DNA from: Thelonectria olida | Lineage: Eukaryota > Ascomycota > Sordariomycetes > Hypocreales > Nectriaceae | DNA length: 64,000 bases | Direction: 5' to 3' | Assembly (NCBI GenBank): GCA_020736575.1 | Contig: JAGPYM010000006.1 | Span: 620,001-684,000 of the forward strand | Part shown: positions 1-10,582 of the stretch, one piece after another | How the letters are laid out: each line of letters starts with the position of its first letter | Numbering within the stretch: the stretch's first letter is position 1 | Program-made: the position numbers and the translations under genes | Notes under the pieces: generated by a model | Database searches by the model: none | What the model was told of the DNA's origin: nothing | The model's input: only the letters and a program-made list of their open reading frames with translations

Positions 1-1126
1 CGAGGGCCCGGACAGTAGCCGCATCTTCCTCGATGGCTGGATAATAGTACTCCATAAGCGACTGGCGGTGGTTCCAGATCTGATAGTTCTTGAGATTGGC
101 CAGGGCGACTTTGTTGAGCCAAGTAATCTCGTCGGGGATGGGCAGCTTCAGCGTGGAGATGATCTTGAAGCGATAGAGCCAGACGGTGTAATGAGCAGGG
201 TTCATGGAGATGACATGGTCGGTGAGGCGGAGACACCGCGGCGAGCACTCTTCCGCAACCATGACGGCACGGAGGTAGGACACGGCTACTCTGAGGTTAG
301 CTATGCTAAGCTACACATCGTTTTCTCATGACCTCTTCTCGTCTAGACTCATGGCTGACATACCCTCGGCATAGTCATCCGGATAGGCAATCTGCGCAAG
401 AGCCCCCTCAAACTCGTTCTGTGGAATAGGAATCACATCATCCCACTCAGGATCATTGGCCAGCGATCCGGTAATTGTCCCGTAAAGATCTTTCTTTAGA
501 GCTGCCATCTTTCGCCTCCTCCCGTTTTCTTCCTCAATATCTTCGCGCGTAACTTTGTCGCCGCTATCCGTGGCGGCAAGGTCCCTCTTGGTTAGGAACT
601 GGCGGTGCTGAATCTGAAGCACCGAAAGGTGTGCTTGTTTGAGGGATCGTTGCTCAAGCTCTTGCGGCGAGTATGTTCCGATGTCACGACCGCTTCGATC
701 GGTTCCCCAGGCGTAGTTGCGGGGAAGATGGCGTATGGGTAGGCCTTCCTTGGTGACGTGCTTCCAGTATTCGCGCTCTGTCTTGTTGGAGATGGTGACC
801 TGGTTCTTGGAGACGGGGAGGATGAGGTGTGTGTGGGCGTACGTCTTCTTCTCAGCAGGGCTCAAGGCAGAGAAGCCGACTTCTTGTCTGCGCTTTTCGC
901 AGGGGTTTGTGTGGAAGAAGCGTTGCTGAGAGCGTTCGCTGACGGTCTTCGGTGGTGATTCTGGTTCGGGAGCAACTGGGATGGCGAGGTTAGCGGGTCG
1001 AAGTCTTGGTTGGAAGGAGGATGAAGAAGGAGGAGGGGAAGAGATGTTTCTGGGCGAAGCACACTCACGCTTTGGCTCGGGATTGGGGGCCTTTGAGCTG
1101 CCTTTTGACTTGGGCTTGGGGGGCAT
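1..1126 (-). CDS. RAM2: Protein farnesyltransferase/geranylgeranyltransferase I alpha subunit (3' partial)
   Basis: This is the shared alpha subunit that, with different beta subunits, prenylates CaaX proteins in the cytosol. Inferred exons are 1126-1069, 975-364 and 285 to the window edge. The introns are 976-1068 (GTGAGT, GCTAAC, CAG) and 286-363 (GTATGT, GCTAAC, TAG), and both joins keep frame. The last exon gives the PFTA-repeat pattern NPAHYTVWLYRFKII followed by NLKNYQIWNHRQSL, diagnostic of the family. The core starts near residue 215 at YGTITGSLANDPEWDDVIPI, so about 170 residues precede it, including basic and charged stretches that I do not recognise in this family. An in-frame ATG at 1141 is an alternative start; 1126 (MPPKPKSKG) looks more like the usual N-terminus. 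The C-terminal repeats lie off the left edge. The family call is firm; the N-terminal exon structure is less certain. Confidence 0.85.
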
Positions 1127-1141
1127 GGTTGCAGGATCCAA

Positions 1142-1834
1142 CTTGGGTTGGTCGAGGTGGGATTTGGAGAGTGAGGTGGTGGTGGTGGTGATGGTGGGGT
1201 TCCATGGCTGGTGGTCCGTTCAAACCTCAAAGCTACCTTCGTTTCCCCGGCCGTTGCCCTGCATCCGAAGTACCCATGATCACATTGTTCAACTGCCCCG
1301 CCACGGTCAACGCCTGAGCTTCAACGCCATTACAATTGTTCTTCTTCGGCCATGTCCGGAATTGTAAAGAACAATGAGCAAGTGTAATGCCACAAGTTAC
1401 CGTTAGCAAACTTATAGCGGAGTTAACGCACGGAGGTTGTAAACAATCAGTTAGGTGCTGATAGTCCAGGGTCACAAGACATGAGAAAGAGCTGCGTGTG
1501 ATAGCTTCGTGGCTTTTGAAGCTTGGATCGTTCCTTTTCAATTCATGAATCATATGATAGGGACATTTTGTCTTTCATTGCCCCTCTATAGTGGCAGGCC
1601 TTTGATTGTCTTCCGTACATGTTTGCGTCCGTCGTCTCTTCCAACTTGGGTATATTCCTTTCAACATGTTTCCCTCTGGATCCATCCGTCTCATCCATTC
1701 AACATCCTTTAGCCACAGGGTAGACATCTGTCGCTTTGTATCGCCAAAGAAACCGTGGCGTTCCTTCTTTTTCGGCCAAGGAACTGGTCGTTGCTCGGTT
1801 TGTCCATATGCTGCTAGATTTCGCTCCCTAGGCT
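1142..1834. other. Intergenic: RAM2 promoter side and MTR2 3' side
   Basis: No credible gene is visible. Both flanking genes are on the minus strand, so this stretch should hold the 3' UTR of MTR2 and the promoter of the farnesyltransferase gene. Short open frames here have no coding character. Confidence 0.6.
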
Positions 1835-2428
1835 CTACAAGGCGCGGAAGTTTTGCGACATGATCAACCACCTCTTGAGGCCTCGAGGCGAATTCCGCAC
1901 CATCGTGTCCCAGTTTGGCGCCAGCACAAACGTCTCGTTGAACATCTTTTGTGGCGCGTCCCTGTCCTTTCCGTACTTCACCCTCCCCATAACTGTGACG
2001 ACGACACTCATTCTCCCGCCGTTTCTCTCCACTTTTGCGCCATCGTAAACGTTCTCGGGCGCTCCGAATTTGAACGATGGATTCATAACATGGGCATCGA
2101 ATGATTCGATTTCGTAGTTCACACCCGCTCCTTGCGCTTCGAGGAGCTGCAGATATGCTTCCGGAGTCGCGACGACGGAGCCGTTGATGGAAATGTCGGC
2201 TTTCATTCCATAGCGTGGGGAGGAGTTGACGTAGAACGAGACGAGGTTGGCTTTGCTATTGATTGCTTGATAGAAGTGGCTCACGAAGGTATCGGCAGCT
2301 GGGCAATGTTCTCGTTAGCGACTGCGGTTGGTGTTTGTCGACGTCGTTTGTTGACGGGTGTTGAGCGGGGAGTTGGCCGTACCTTCGCTGGAGGCCTTGA
2401 TCTGCGTGTCAGCATCGGGAAGTGACAT
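1835..2428 (-). CDS. MTR2: mRNA export factor Mtr2 (NTF2-like)
   Basis: Mtr2 is the small partner of Mex67 and forms the general mRNA export receptor at the nuclear pore. Exons 2428-2383 and 2298-1835 encode 169 residues. The intron 2299-2382 has GTACGG..CAG ends, and the join gives the helix ASSEAADTFVSHFYQAIN. The second exon carries the NTF2-like fold core: ADISINGSVVATPEAYLQLL, then a run ending in the conserved MFNETFVLAPNWD and the C-terminus WLIMSQNFRAL. Length and ending match filamentous-fungal Mtr2 proteins as I know them. It is divergently arranged with the MetRS gene, 298 bp between start codons. Frame continuity across the splice and the recognisable C-terminus make the call strong. 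Confidence 0.9.
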
Positions 2429-2726
2429 GGTTGATGTTGGCGAATAGACGATTGTTTCTGGTGTGCTTGGAAGAGAGAGGAACCGGTTCGATCGTCTTTG
2501 GTGGGAGCTGGGTTGTTTGGCGCAAACAGGCAGCTGCATGAAAGCCTGCTCATGGAACTTTTTAAGAGAACTTTGAAGCTCCAGGTTGCCGTACAGTTAT
2601 CGACTGATCCAATGCGCACTGTCCACCCCGATGGCCTTATCGTCACCTCGACGCGACCCGATTTATTCCTGCCTCGAGAGAGCTTCAGCTCGGTCAGTGA
2701 ACCACTCATCTGCAAACGCCGTGAGA
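2429..2726. promoter_or_regulatory. Shared divergent promoter region MTR2 / MSM1
   Basis: A 298 bp stretch separates the start codons of MTR2 (minus) and mitochondrial MetRS (plus) and must contain both promoters and leaders. I see no clear TATA box. Its boundaries are set by the two start codons. Confidence 0.6.
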
Positions 2727-4727
2727 ATGAGGCAATTCAGCTTGCAAGCCCTTCGTAGGCTACGACAAGCCCAGTCGAGGCTTCTCCAACAACCCAACCG
2801 GGCCTACCCCGCCTGTCAATCGTTTCTTGCACCCGGAGTAGTACGATGGAGCAGCTCCGACACCTCGACGACCTCGACGGACAAGCCACAATACATCACA
2901 ACGCCTATCTTCTATGTCAATGCTGGTCGGTAGTAATTGAGAGCTCTGCGTTACTCAACCTCGCTAATGGAGTAGCAAGCTCCCCACATTGGTCACCTCT
3001 ATACCATGGTCCTGGCCGACGTTCTCAAGCGATGGCAGGAACTCAACGGCAAGAAGACATTCCTCTGCACCGGCACCGACGAATACGGTATGAAGATCCA
3101 GCGGGCAGCTGCCCAAGAGGGCTTGCCTCCGAAGGAATTCTGCGACAACAACTCTCAAAAGTTCAAAGAATTAGCCTCGCTTGCCAACGTCTCCTACGAC
3201 TTCTTCATTCGAACCACCGACGAAGAACACAAGCGTGCAGTGGAACAGTTCTGGCTGCACCTCAAGAATACACCTCCAGAGAACTTGGGATTGTATAAGG
3301 GAACGCATGAGGGATGGTACTGTGTAAGCGATGAATGCTTTTACGCTGAGGACGAGGTCCAGGCAACCGTCGTCCCACAGACTGGCAATAAAATCATGGC
3401 CAGCATCGAGTCGGGCAATGAGGTGGAATGGATCAAAGAGGACACTTGGTTCTTCCCGCTCTCCAAGTACAAAGATCAACTTCTCAAATTCTATGACGAG
3501 AACCCCGATTGGATTACGCCTAAGCACCGCATGAACGAGGTTCGCAACTGGGTTGAGAATCACCTCGAAGACCTCTCTATCAGCCGTCCCGCTTCGAGAC
3601 TGAGCTGGGGCATCCCAGATCCAGAGGATAGCTCCAACACCATCTACGTCTGGGTTGATGCTCTCATCAACTACCTGACCAAAGCTGGGTTCGGCACCAA
3701 GTGGCAGCTTGACAGCGCGGACAAGGGCCTCTGGCCCGCCAACGTCCAAGTCATCGGCAAGGACATTATCCGTTTCCATGCGGTTTACTGGCCTGCAATG
3801 CTCATGGCCGTCGGTCTCCCTCTCCCCAAGAAGCTCCTGTGTCACAACCACTGGACCATGTCAAACCGCAAAATGTCCAAGTCGCTTGGCAACGTCGTCA
3901 ACCCCTTCTTTGCAGTTGAGCGATTCCAGCTTGACACCATTCGGTACTTTCTCATGCGAAACGGCAGCTTCGAAAAGGACATGAGCTACTCGAACGATAT
4001 CATCATGAATGTCTACGCAAGGGAATTGCAATCGCACATAGGAAACACCCTCTCGCGCATCTCCCGTGTCAAGAGCCGAAAATGGTCGACTCTGGGTGCT
4101 GTGCAATGGGCCCAGAGAGGCTTTGATATGGCCCAGATCGAAGCCGCTTCCGACGCCGCAGCATATCTCAGTCTGGAGGAAACTCTTGAGAAAACTCCCG
4201 AAGTGTTCAAGGAGTCTATGGATGACATGAACTTGAATCGTGCTATCCGTGAAGTTGCCGGTCTCCTCGCAAGGGTAAGCCTTACCCCCTTCATGCATCT
4301 TCGGTTCTAACTTGTACAGACGAGCCTATTCCTCTCAACGCTTAAACCGTGGGTTCTCTCTAAGGATAAAAGCCCACAAAGCCAGTTGTTACTCAACTGG
4401 GTCATCTACAAGAGCGCCGATGCACTACGAATCGCCGGCATTCTTCTTCAGCCCATCATGCCAACAAAGTCCAAACAGCTGCTCGATGACCTCGGCGTAA
4501 AGGCTGAGCGAAGGACCATCGAGTTCGCCGAGATGGGCAAAGATCTTGACTTTGGGACAGAACCCGTACCGCGAAAGCGTGCAGTTGAAGCCAAGTGGGA
4601 CGGTGTCCTGTTTCCGCCGATTGTGGGCTCGGAAAAGCCTGATGATCTAGTGAAGGCCGAGTTACTTGAAGAGGCTCCCGAGACGAAGGACGAAGACGCT
4701 GCTGTCAAGTCAAAGGACGGGTTGTGA
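2727..4727 (+). CDS. MSM1: Methionyl-tRNA synthetase, mitochondrial
   Basis: This class I synthetase charges mitochondrial tRNA-Met. Exons 2727-2925, 2980-4274 and 4320-4727 encode 633 residues. The first join restores FYVNAAPHIGHLYT, the HIGH signature. The second restores LLARTSLFLSTLKPW in the anticodon-binding domain. The KMSKS loop is intact as NRKMSKSLGN (near position 3870), and TGTDEYGMKIQ is the expected downstream motif. The first 50 or so residues are rich in Arg, Gln and Ser with almost no acidic residues, as in a mitochondrial presequence, and the protein is shorter than cytosolic fungal MetRS. The first intron has an unusual donor, GTCGGT. The C-terminal tail (AAVKSKDGL) is lysine- and acid-rich. 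Confidence 0.92.
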
Positions 4728-5025
4728 TTGAGCTATATCCGAGGGTATTCTTGAGCATACCGTTCCTATATACCAATGAATACCCGCGGATGAATGTATC
4801 GAATGTACGATAGATGTTAGCATATTATGACGATTCAAGCCTCACGCCTCTTCATTTTGCTGTGATATCTTGTTGTATGGCATTTTCCCCAAGTCGCATA
4901 CGATAGGTCGCACGCGCATGTACTATTTATTTATGATGCAAGTTTTTCCCACCAATGCTGCAGATAATGGGGCAGTTTTACTCTCAACTCAACTCAACTC
5001 ACCTCACAATCTGCACACGACCATA

Positions 5026-5841
5026 ATGAAGATCAACAAGACAACAGGTCAGCGCACTTCTCTACTTCTCCTCCTTTCCAGGACCGTTCACTCACTATCC
5101 CGCAGCAATCTCAACGAGCAAGGCTCTCCTCGTCCCCTACGAAGCCCACCATGTGCGGCAATACCACGCATGGATGCAAGACCCCGTCCGTCGCCTCCCC
5201 CCAATCTCATATGTGATGCTAACTTGATCCAACCAAAGGACATCCAAGAAGCCACGGCCTCAGAGCCCATGACGCTGGACGAAGAGTACGAAAACCAGCA
5301 ATCCTGGCGCACATCGTCGGACAAGCTCACATTCATCATCTGCGCACCTGGCACCACTGGCACCATCACGGCAAAGGTCGCCGATGCCGATGACAAGATG
5401 CGCGGCGACATCAACTTCTTCCTGTATCCGCACGACGGCGACTCAGACGACGAGGCCGCGGCCGCTGCAGACACGCAGGGCTGGTGCACGGGAGAAGTCG
5501 ACGTCATGATCGCCTCGACCGCACACCGCGGGTTGGGCCTTGGCCAAGCGGCCGTGTGTGCGCTGCTCGTGTACTTGCGGAAGCACATGGACGAAATGCT
5601 GGCCGAGTACGCTGACGGAAAGCCCGCGGCGCTGAAAGGCTTGATGGTCAAGATCAAGGAGAACAATGCGGGCAGTCGGGCGTTGTTCCAAAAGCTTGGT
5701 TTCGTGCAGAAGGGAGAGGTGAATTACTTTGGCGAAGTCGTCTTGGTCATGGGGTGGGATGAGGTCGTGAGCAGAGATTGGTGGGAGGCTGCCGAGCGAG
5801 ATTGGCGTGAGGTTGAGTATGAGGATGCTGGTCATGCCTAG
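5026..5841 (+). CDS. N-acetyltransferase 9-like GNAT protein
   Basis: A GNAT-fold acetyltransferase of the NAT9 type. Exons 5026-5047, 5106-5185 and 5239-5841 encode 234 residues. Splicing yields ALLVPYEAHHVRQYHAWMQD then DIQEATASEPMTLDEEYENQ, the characteristic NAT9 N-terminus. The acetyl-CoA-binding region follows as GEVDVMIASTAHRGLGLGQA (R/Q-x-x-G-x-G/A-like motif). Near the C-terminus are KIKENNAGSRALFQKLGF and VNYFGEVVLVMGW. The second intron (5186-5238) uses the weak donor GTCCGT with a good GCTAAC branch point. Published NAT9 work concerns microtubule stability in animals; the fungal substrate is not established. It lies 298 bp downstream of MSM1 on the same strand and converges on the dynamin gene with a 124 bp gap. 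Confidence 0.85.
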   Translation: MKINKTTGQRTSLLLLLSRTVHSLSRSNLNEQGSPRPLRSPPCAAIPRMDARPRPSPPPNLICDANLIQPKDIQEATASEPMTLDEEYENQQSWRTSSDKLTFIICAPGTTGTITAKVADADDKMRGDINFFLYPHDGDSDDEAAAAADTQGWCTGEVDVMIASTAHRGLGLGQAAVCALLVYLRKHMDEMLAEYADGKPAALKGLMVKIKENNAGSRALFQKLGFVQKGEVNYFGEVVLVMGWDEVVSRDWWEAAERDWREVEYEDAGHA

Positions 5842-5965
5842 AAGCAATGTTTCATTCGGTCTGACTATAGACTATATACACATTGGCAACGGAGTGAAGG
5901 ATAGAAAGGATAGAACGACTAAACAGTACTCATACATAGCATCTACCTGTTCCGCCACAGGCCGC

Positions 5966-8580
5966 TCAGTTCAGTTCCAAGTCGGCCGTTTCCTGACGTG
6001 CCTTGTCTACAATCTCCAAGGCCCTTGTCAAGCTGTCAATATCCCTTCTCAGCTCTTCTCTCCGCCTCAGAGTAAAATCATCTTCCTTTCCAAGCAGGTC
6101 AATCTGTTCCTCTGAAAACTCAAGGACCGTGTTGGGACCAAGTCGTCGCAGGGGACTGTCCTTGCCAGCGATGAACTCTGACATCTCGACGCCAATGTTC
6201 GTAATGAAGTTTTCCAGCGAGATCTACACCAATAAATGGTTAGCTGGCTACCAAGGTAATGGCTGGTGAGAGAACTTACCTCGTAGTAGCTCTTGAGGAC
6301 GTCGTGCACGTCGTGAATCATGTTGGCCTCCAGGCTCCAGTGCACATTCGAAAAATACTGATCCAGCGCAAGTTTGAAGTCCTCAGATTTCGCAACCTCG
6401 CTGTTGTAGCCTTTTTCCCATCTCCGTCTTCGGCGTTCCTGAAGTTTCTTCTCAAAGTCGGGGCCAACTCTCGGATGCAATCTTTCGCATTCAGTCTGAA
6501 GCTTGCAATGCTTGTCGCAGTTGTCCATGACCTTGCGGGAAGTCTCTCGAAAGTAATTCCAAAGGAGAGATGTCAATTCCTTGTACAGCTGTTTTGTGCC
6601 TCCCTCAGCCGGACACACCTCTCCTAGAATAGCCAGGATACAATCCCAAGTGGCGCGCTGAGTCTCTTCGAGATAGATTGCCACGATGCTGGGCCACTTA
6701 TCCACCTGCAGTTGATACATCCGGTGAAATACTTCTGGGTTGACAATGCCAGGTAGTTGGCCAGCATTGAACTTTTTCACGTATTCTCCAATATCTTTAA
6801 ATAGTGCCTTGACTGTGTCCACTTCGGCGATGCCAGAGTATGCTCTGCCAACTTGGCGTGATTTCATGAGCTGGGCCATGGATGGAGGACGTTGGGAAAC
6901 TCCGCTCGGCTCGTCGTCCTCAAAACTCCAGACCCCTCCGCATGACCTCATGACTGTGCCGAATTCTTCAGTCAGAGCGGACTCCTTCGACCAAATCTGC
7001 ATGTTCTTGCTCTGATAGCCGTTGTGACGCAGGCACTTTTCGACCTGGTCTCTGTAGGCTTGGGCGACTTTGGTGATATATGACTGTTTCTCTGGATGGC
7101 TGTTGCGAGAAGGTCCCATTCTGTCGTGCTCCATTTGACGGGTTTCAAGCTGATTGGTGATACTTTCGCGAAGATTCGGGAAGCAGTCACGAATCTTAGA
7201 GTTGAGGACGCTGCCCAGATGTTTCTTCAACGCCGTCGACCCAAGTCGGTCTTCACGGACTTGGTTCCAGGGTTGAGTACTGAAGAGTTCTTTTTCAATA
7301 AGATCGAGGTTGGAATCCTCTGGGTCGCTTTTGAGTCGATTTCTGACGAAAAACCAGCCATTGGGCAAATTCAGGGTTTCGTTCTCCATTATCCCCCGTC
7401 CAACATTCACAGCCTTAAGCATCGCGTTAGTAACAACCTATATACCAGTCTTAAGCTTGGGAACGTACATTGCTAGCCATATCGTAGTTATGCCTGGCCA
7501 TGTCACACTTGGTGAAAACACCAATAGTCCGCTCTTTAGCGACATGGGCTTGGACCAAACCGGGGATGTCTTGGTGGCCAAGGTCAGTTGGCACATCAGC
7601 GACGCAGCTGTAATTTTGTTAGCCAACGCGGTTTCTGTTGCCGCCGATCAACTATACTCACACAACAATGTTCTCTGGTTGCTCCAGATACTTGACAATC
7701 ATTGCTTCCACCTTCTTGCCATCCGACTTTTTGACATCGACGGCATTGCGAAACTGTCCGGGGAGATCTAGAATGCCGAAGTGGGATCGGGTAGGCCCAG
7801 TAAGTTCGACTTTGAGAACTTCAGAAGCAAAATTTCGCTTGTCTGCCTCTTTTCCTTTCCGGATGCCCATTTGTTCGGATACCTGTGCTCATTAGCGATG
7901 TTGAGGCAGTTTTAATTCTGAGATAGTACCTCTTCCATGATCGTGCCGAACTCATTAGCCGTCAACTTGACCCCAGAACGCTCATACTTCCTATACCCTT
8001 CGGCTGCGGGCTCAATGCCTTCGATCTTGAACGGCGACTTGTTAATGGTGATTCGATATCTCTCCAGCGTCCCAGGAGCTGTTCGCTTCGATACAATTCG
8101 AGTTGGAAAGCGAGTACAACAACCTGATTCCACCGGGAAAGGAATGCCCGTCAAGGTCTGGAGGAGAGCAGATTTGCCAGCATTTTGACCGCCGACAATG
8201 ACAAGCTGGGAGACACTGTCAGAACTACTCAAGTGCATATTGATCGGTCAAATTACCTGAGGGATTTGAAGATATTCATTTGCACCCAGTGAGTGCATCT
8301 GGTCAATTGCATCAAAGAGGATCTTGTTGTGTCCGAAAGGGTTCTCAGCAAGAGACCCAGAGTCCTGCGTGTTCTTGGTCATGACCTCAGAGTCACTTTC
8401 ATCTTTCAGGTTCTCTTCATCCTGGAACCTCTGGCGGGCCTGCCGCACGCGTGATCCAGTGGACAAAGCATCGGCTTTGGAAATATACGAGAAGGGAATG
8501 GGGCTGCCTGCAGGACTGTGAACCAGCACATCTGGGGCGGCTTTCTTGGGGGATGGTGTGGCAGGAGGCGTCATAGCCAT
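5966..8580 (-). CDS. Dynamin-family GTPase, Mx-like
   Basis: A large GTPase of the dynamin superfamily. Six exons (8580-8257, 8205-7930, 7882-7662, 7607-7469, 7413-6280, 6223-5966) encode 783 residues; all five introns are 47-56 nt and keep frame. G1 is GGQNAGKS (residues 113-120), G2 is Thr139 in CTRFPTR, G3 is DLPG (239-242) and G4 is TKCD (306-309). A long helical stalk follows, and a C-terminal effector-like helix region ends at the stop. There is no PH domain or proline-rich tail. The N-terminal 100 residues are Ser/Pro-rich and charged. It does not look like Vps1 or Dnm1; it fits the Mx-like dynamins that are expanded in filamentous ascomycetes, whose roles are mostly unknown. An exact function cannot be assigned. 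Confidence 0.88.
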
Positions 8581-8927
8581 TGTGTTTGGTGGATTGGAAT
8601 AGCAGAAAAGCAATATGGAAACAAAATGTTTAAGGATTTGAAGAGACAATGTTGGTAAGAGATGTCGAAGGTTTGGTGTGCAGTAACTGATCCGGCGCCT
8701 AGGGCCTTTATATACCTATTTCTCTCAGACTCTCGTCCTTGCACCCCCATTCCTTGGAGATACCTCGAGTGTGTCAACTTGTTCTCAAGATATGCGCGCA
8801 CGAGGGGTAAGAGTTCGGTTTCCAGGCCTCGGGACGGACCTTCCGGCATATGGGGTTTTGTTTCATGGCGGTCGCATGGGGCTGTGAGTTGGAGGCCCAA
8901 CCTGACGGGAACTAGGAGGGGTGTTCT
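8581..8927. other. Intergenic upstream of the dynamin gene
   Basis: A 347 bp gap between the dynamin start and the stop codon of the next minus-strand gene. It should hold the dynamin promoter. No gene is seen. Confidence 0.5.
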
Positions 8928-9532
8928 TCAAATAGAAGGTGGGCAGGGTTTCCATATAATCTCGTGTTGGTCGACCCCGGACTTGTAGAGACTGATTGCA
9001 ATGGCATCATCCGCATGGGGTTGTACGATATCCAAAATAGCAAAGAGCAGGCGGTCCCGGGGCCGGAGGCCAGCAGTAGATGAGACGAAGCAGCCGTTGT
9101 TGGGCGCGACGAGGTCAAATGAGAAGCTGGTATATTCCCCGTTCAGGGCGTTGAGGACGATAGCGGCATATTCAGCTCCCTCGCAGATCTGCGCGGGGGG
9201 GGTTGAGAAGCAGGCATGAGATTCCTGGTTGCATTGCAGATTGCTCGCGTCGGGTGTGGTTGCATCATTACGCCTCGGAAGATATTCATGTGTTCCAAAT
9301 CGAGTTTCTTTGAAAGGATCAATGTTGGGCCGGTCTTAGGAGGTAAGAGCGAGACAGTCTGTCTCACATCTGCACCTTCCATCCTCGAGGTAGGTACAGA
9401 TAGGTACCTAGGTACCTTCGAATCGGCAAGTGAGTCACTGGCCGAAGAATATCCAGATAAAAAGGAAGCACCTACCTGCCTCCCGTCCAGATGCGAGCAT
9501 TCATCTTCGGAGTAATACCTAGCTGGAGCCAT
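8928..9532 (-). CDS. Hypothetical small protein, three exons
   Basis: I do not recognise this protein. My model has exons 9532-9476, 9358-9272 and 9188-8928, giving 134 residues. The intron 9189-9271 has GTAATG..CAG ends and the intron 9359-9475 has GTAGGT..CAG ends. The last exon is clearly protein-like, with GAEYAAIVLNALNGEYTSFS and a hydrophobic RDRLLFAILDIVQPH. There is no signal peptide or membrane span. The first intron acceptor is the weakest point: other AG dinucleotides lie nearby and the second exon could start slightly earlier. The gene is divergent from the GrpB gene with 209 bp between starts. It could be an orphan or lineage-specific cytosolic protein. Confidence 0.55.
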
Positions 9533-9741
9533 CTCGCAACTCAGGCGCAATCGGTTGGCTTCGTTTCAGGTGTAACCCAGCCACCGGCCGGCCATAATCA
9601 CGCCCTCTGTTTCCTCATATCAGGTGGTGGCCACAAAAGGGTCGCCTGTTGCTATCCTGCAGTTCCATGCTTAATGGAACACAGCCAACAACCAACAACC
9701 AACAAACTCCAGTCTAGCGCAATCCAACCACCAATCAGACA

Positions 9742-10350
9742 ATGGCTCCCTCCACTGAGGCGCTGTTGAAAGACTACGATTTTGATCCGACCCTCCTCGA
9801 GCGTGTTTCCTTCCGCAAGTCCAAAGATCCGTTGGTCATTGTCGAGCCTGATCCCTCGTGGCCGGAAACCTTCAACCTTCTCAAGGCGCGTATTTTGTCC
9901 GCCCTCGGCTCCATCGTTGTCTCCGTTAAGCACGTTGGCTCAACCAGCGTCCCCGGTCTCCCGGCCAAACCCGTCATCGACATCGATCTGGTCGTCCAGG
10001 ACGTAACCAACGAGGCATCGTACGTTAACGCTCTCGAGGCGGCCGGGTTCCAGTTCCTGTTACGCGAGCCCGCCTGGCATGAGCACCGCTTCTTCTGCGG
10101 CTACGCTCCCATGAGCTGCAACCTGCATGTCTGGGGCCCAGAGTGTCCAGAGACGGAGCGGCACAGCATCTTTACGGATTGGTTGAAGGGCAACGAGGCG
10201 GATAGGGAGCTTTACTCGAGGACGAAAAGGGACATGGCAGAGGTCAGCGTCAAGAATGGTGAGACGGTGATGCAGTATAATTTGCGAAAGCAGGAGGTGA
10301 TTCGTGACATTTTGACCCGGGCGTTTAAGCACCTTGGTTACCTGGATTAG
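9742..10350 (+). CDS. GrpB-family (UPF0157) nucleotidyltransferase-like protein
   Basis: An uninterrupted 202-residue protein. The segment VKHVGSTSVPGLPAKPVIDI is the GrpB/UPF0157 signature: it combines the GS and DxD elements of the nucleotidyltransferase fold. It is followed by the conserved HEHRFF and a C-terminal region with RDMAEVS and YNLRKQEVI. Family members are common in bacteria and patchy in fungi. Some are fused to dephospho-CoA kinase; this one stands alone. The biochemical activity is not established. There is no intron, unlike most neighbours. Upstream, the 209 bp region is shared with the hypothetical gene on the other strand. Confidence 0.88.
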   Translation: MAPSTEALLKDYDFDPTLLERVSFRKSKDPLVIVEPDPSWPETFNLLKARILSALGSIVVSVKHVGSTSVPGLPAKPVIDIDLVVQDVTNEASYVNALEAAGFQFLLREPAWHEHRFFCGYAPMSCNLHVWGPECPETERHSIFTDWLKGNEADRELYSRTKRDMAEVSVKNGETVMQYNLRKQEVIRDILTRAFKHLGYLD

Positions 10351-10582
10351 AGGGCAGGGGACGGACGAAGGTGGACATCGACAGTGGGTCTTTTTTATGG
10401 TCGTCCAAAGCGATGCAATCAATCTCTTTCACAGTCATAAGGCACCTCCGAGAGCCGACGATGTACCCATAAAGGTCCTGGCCAATTAAGGTGGACAGCG
10501 TGAGATCAAAGGTACATGTAAACACACCCATTTTTGCCTGTGATAGAGGTACCAACAATCCTTAGAGGTATATAGCTCATTA

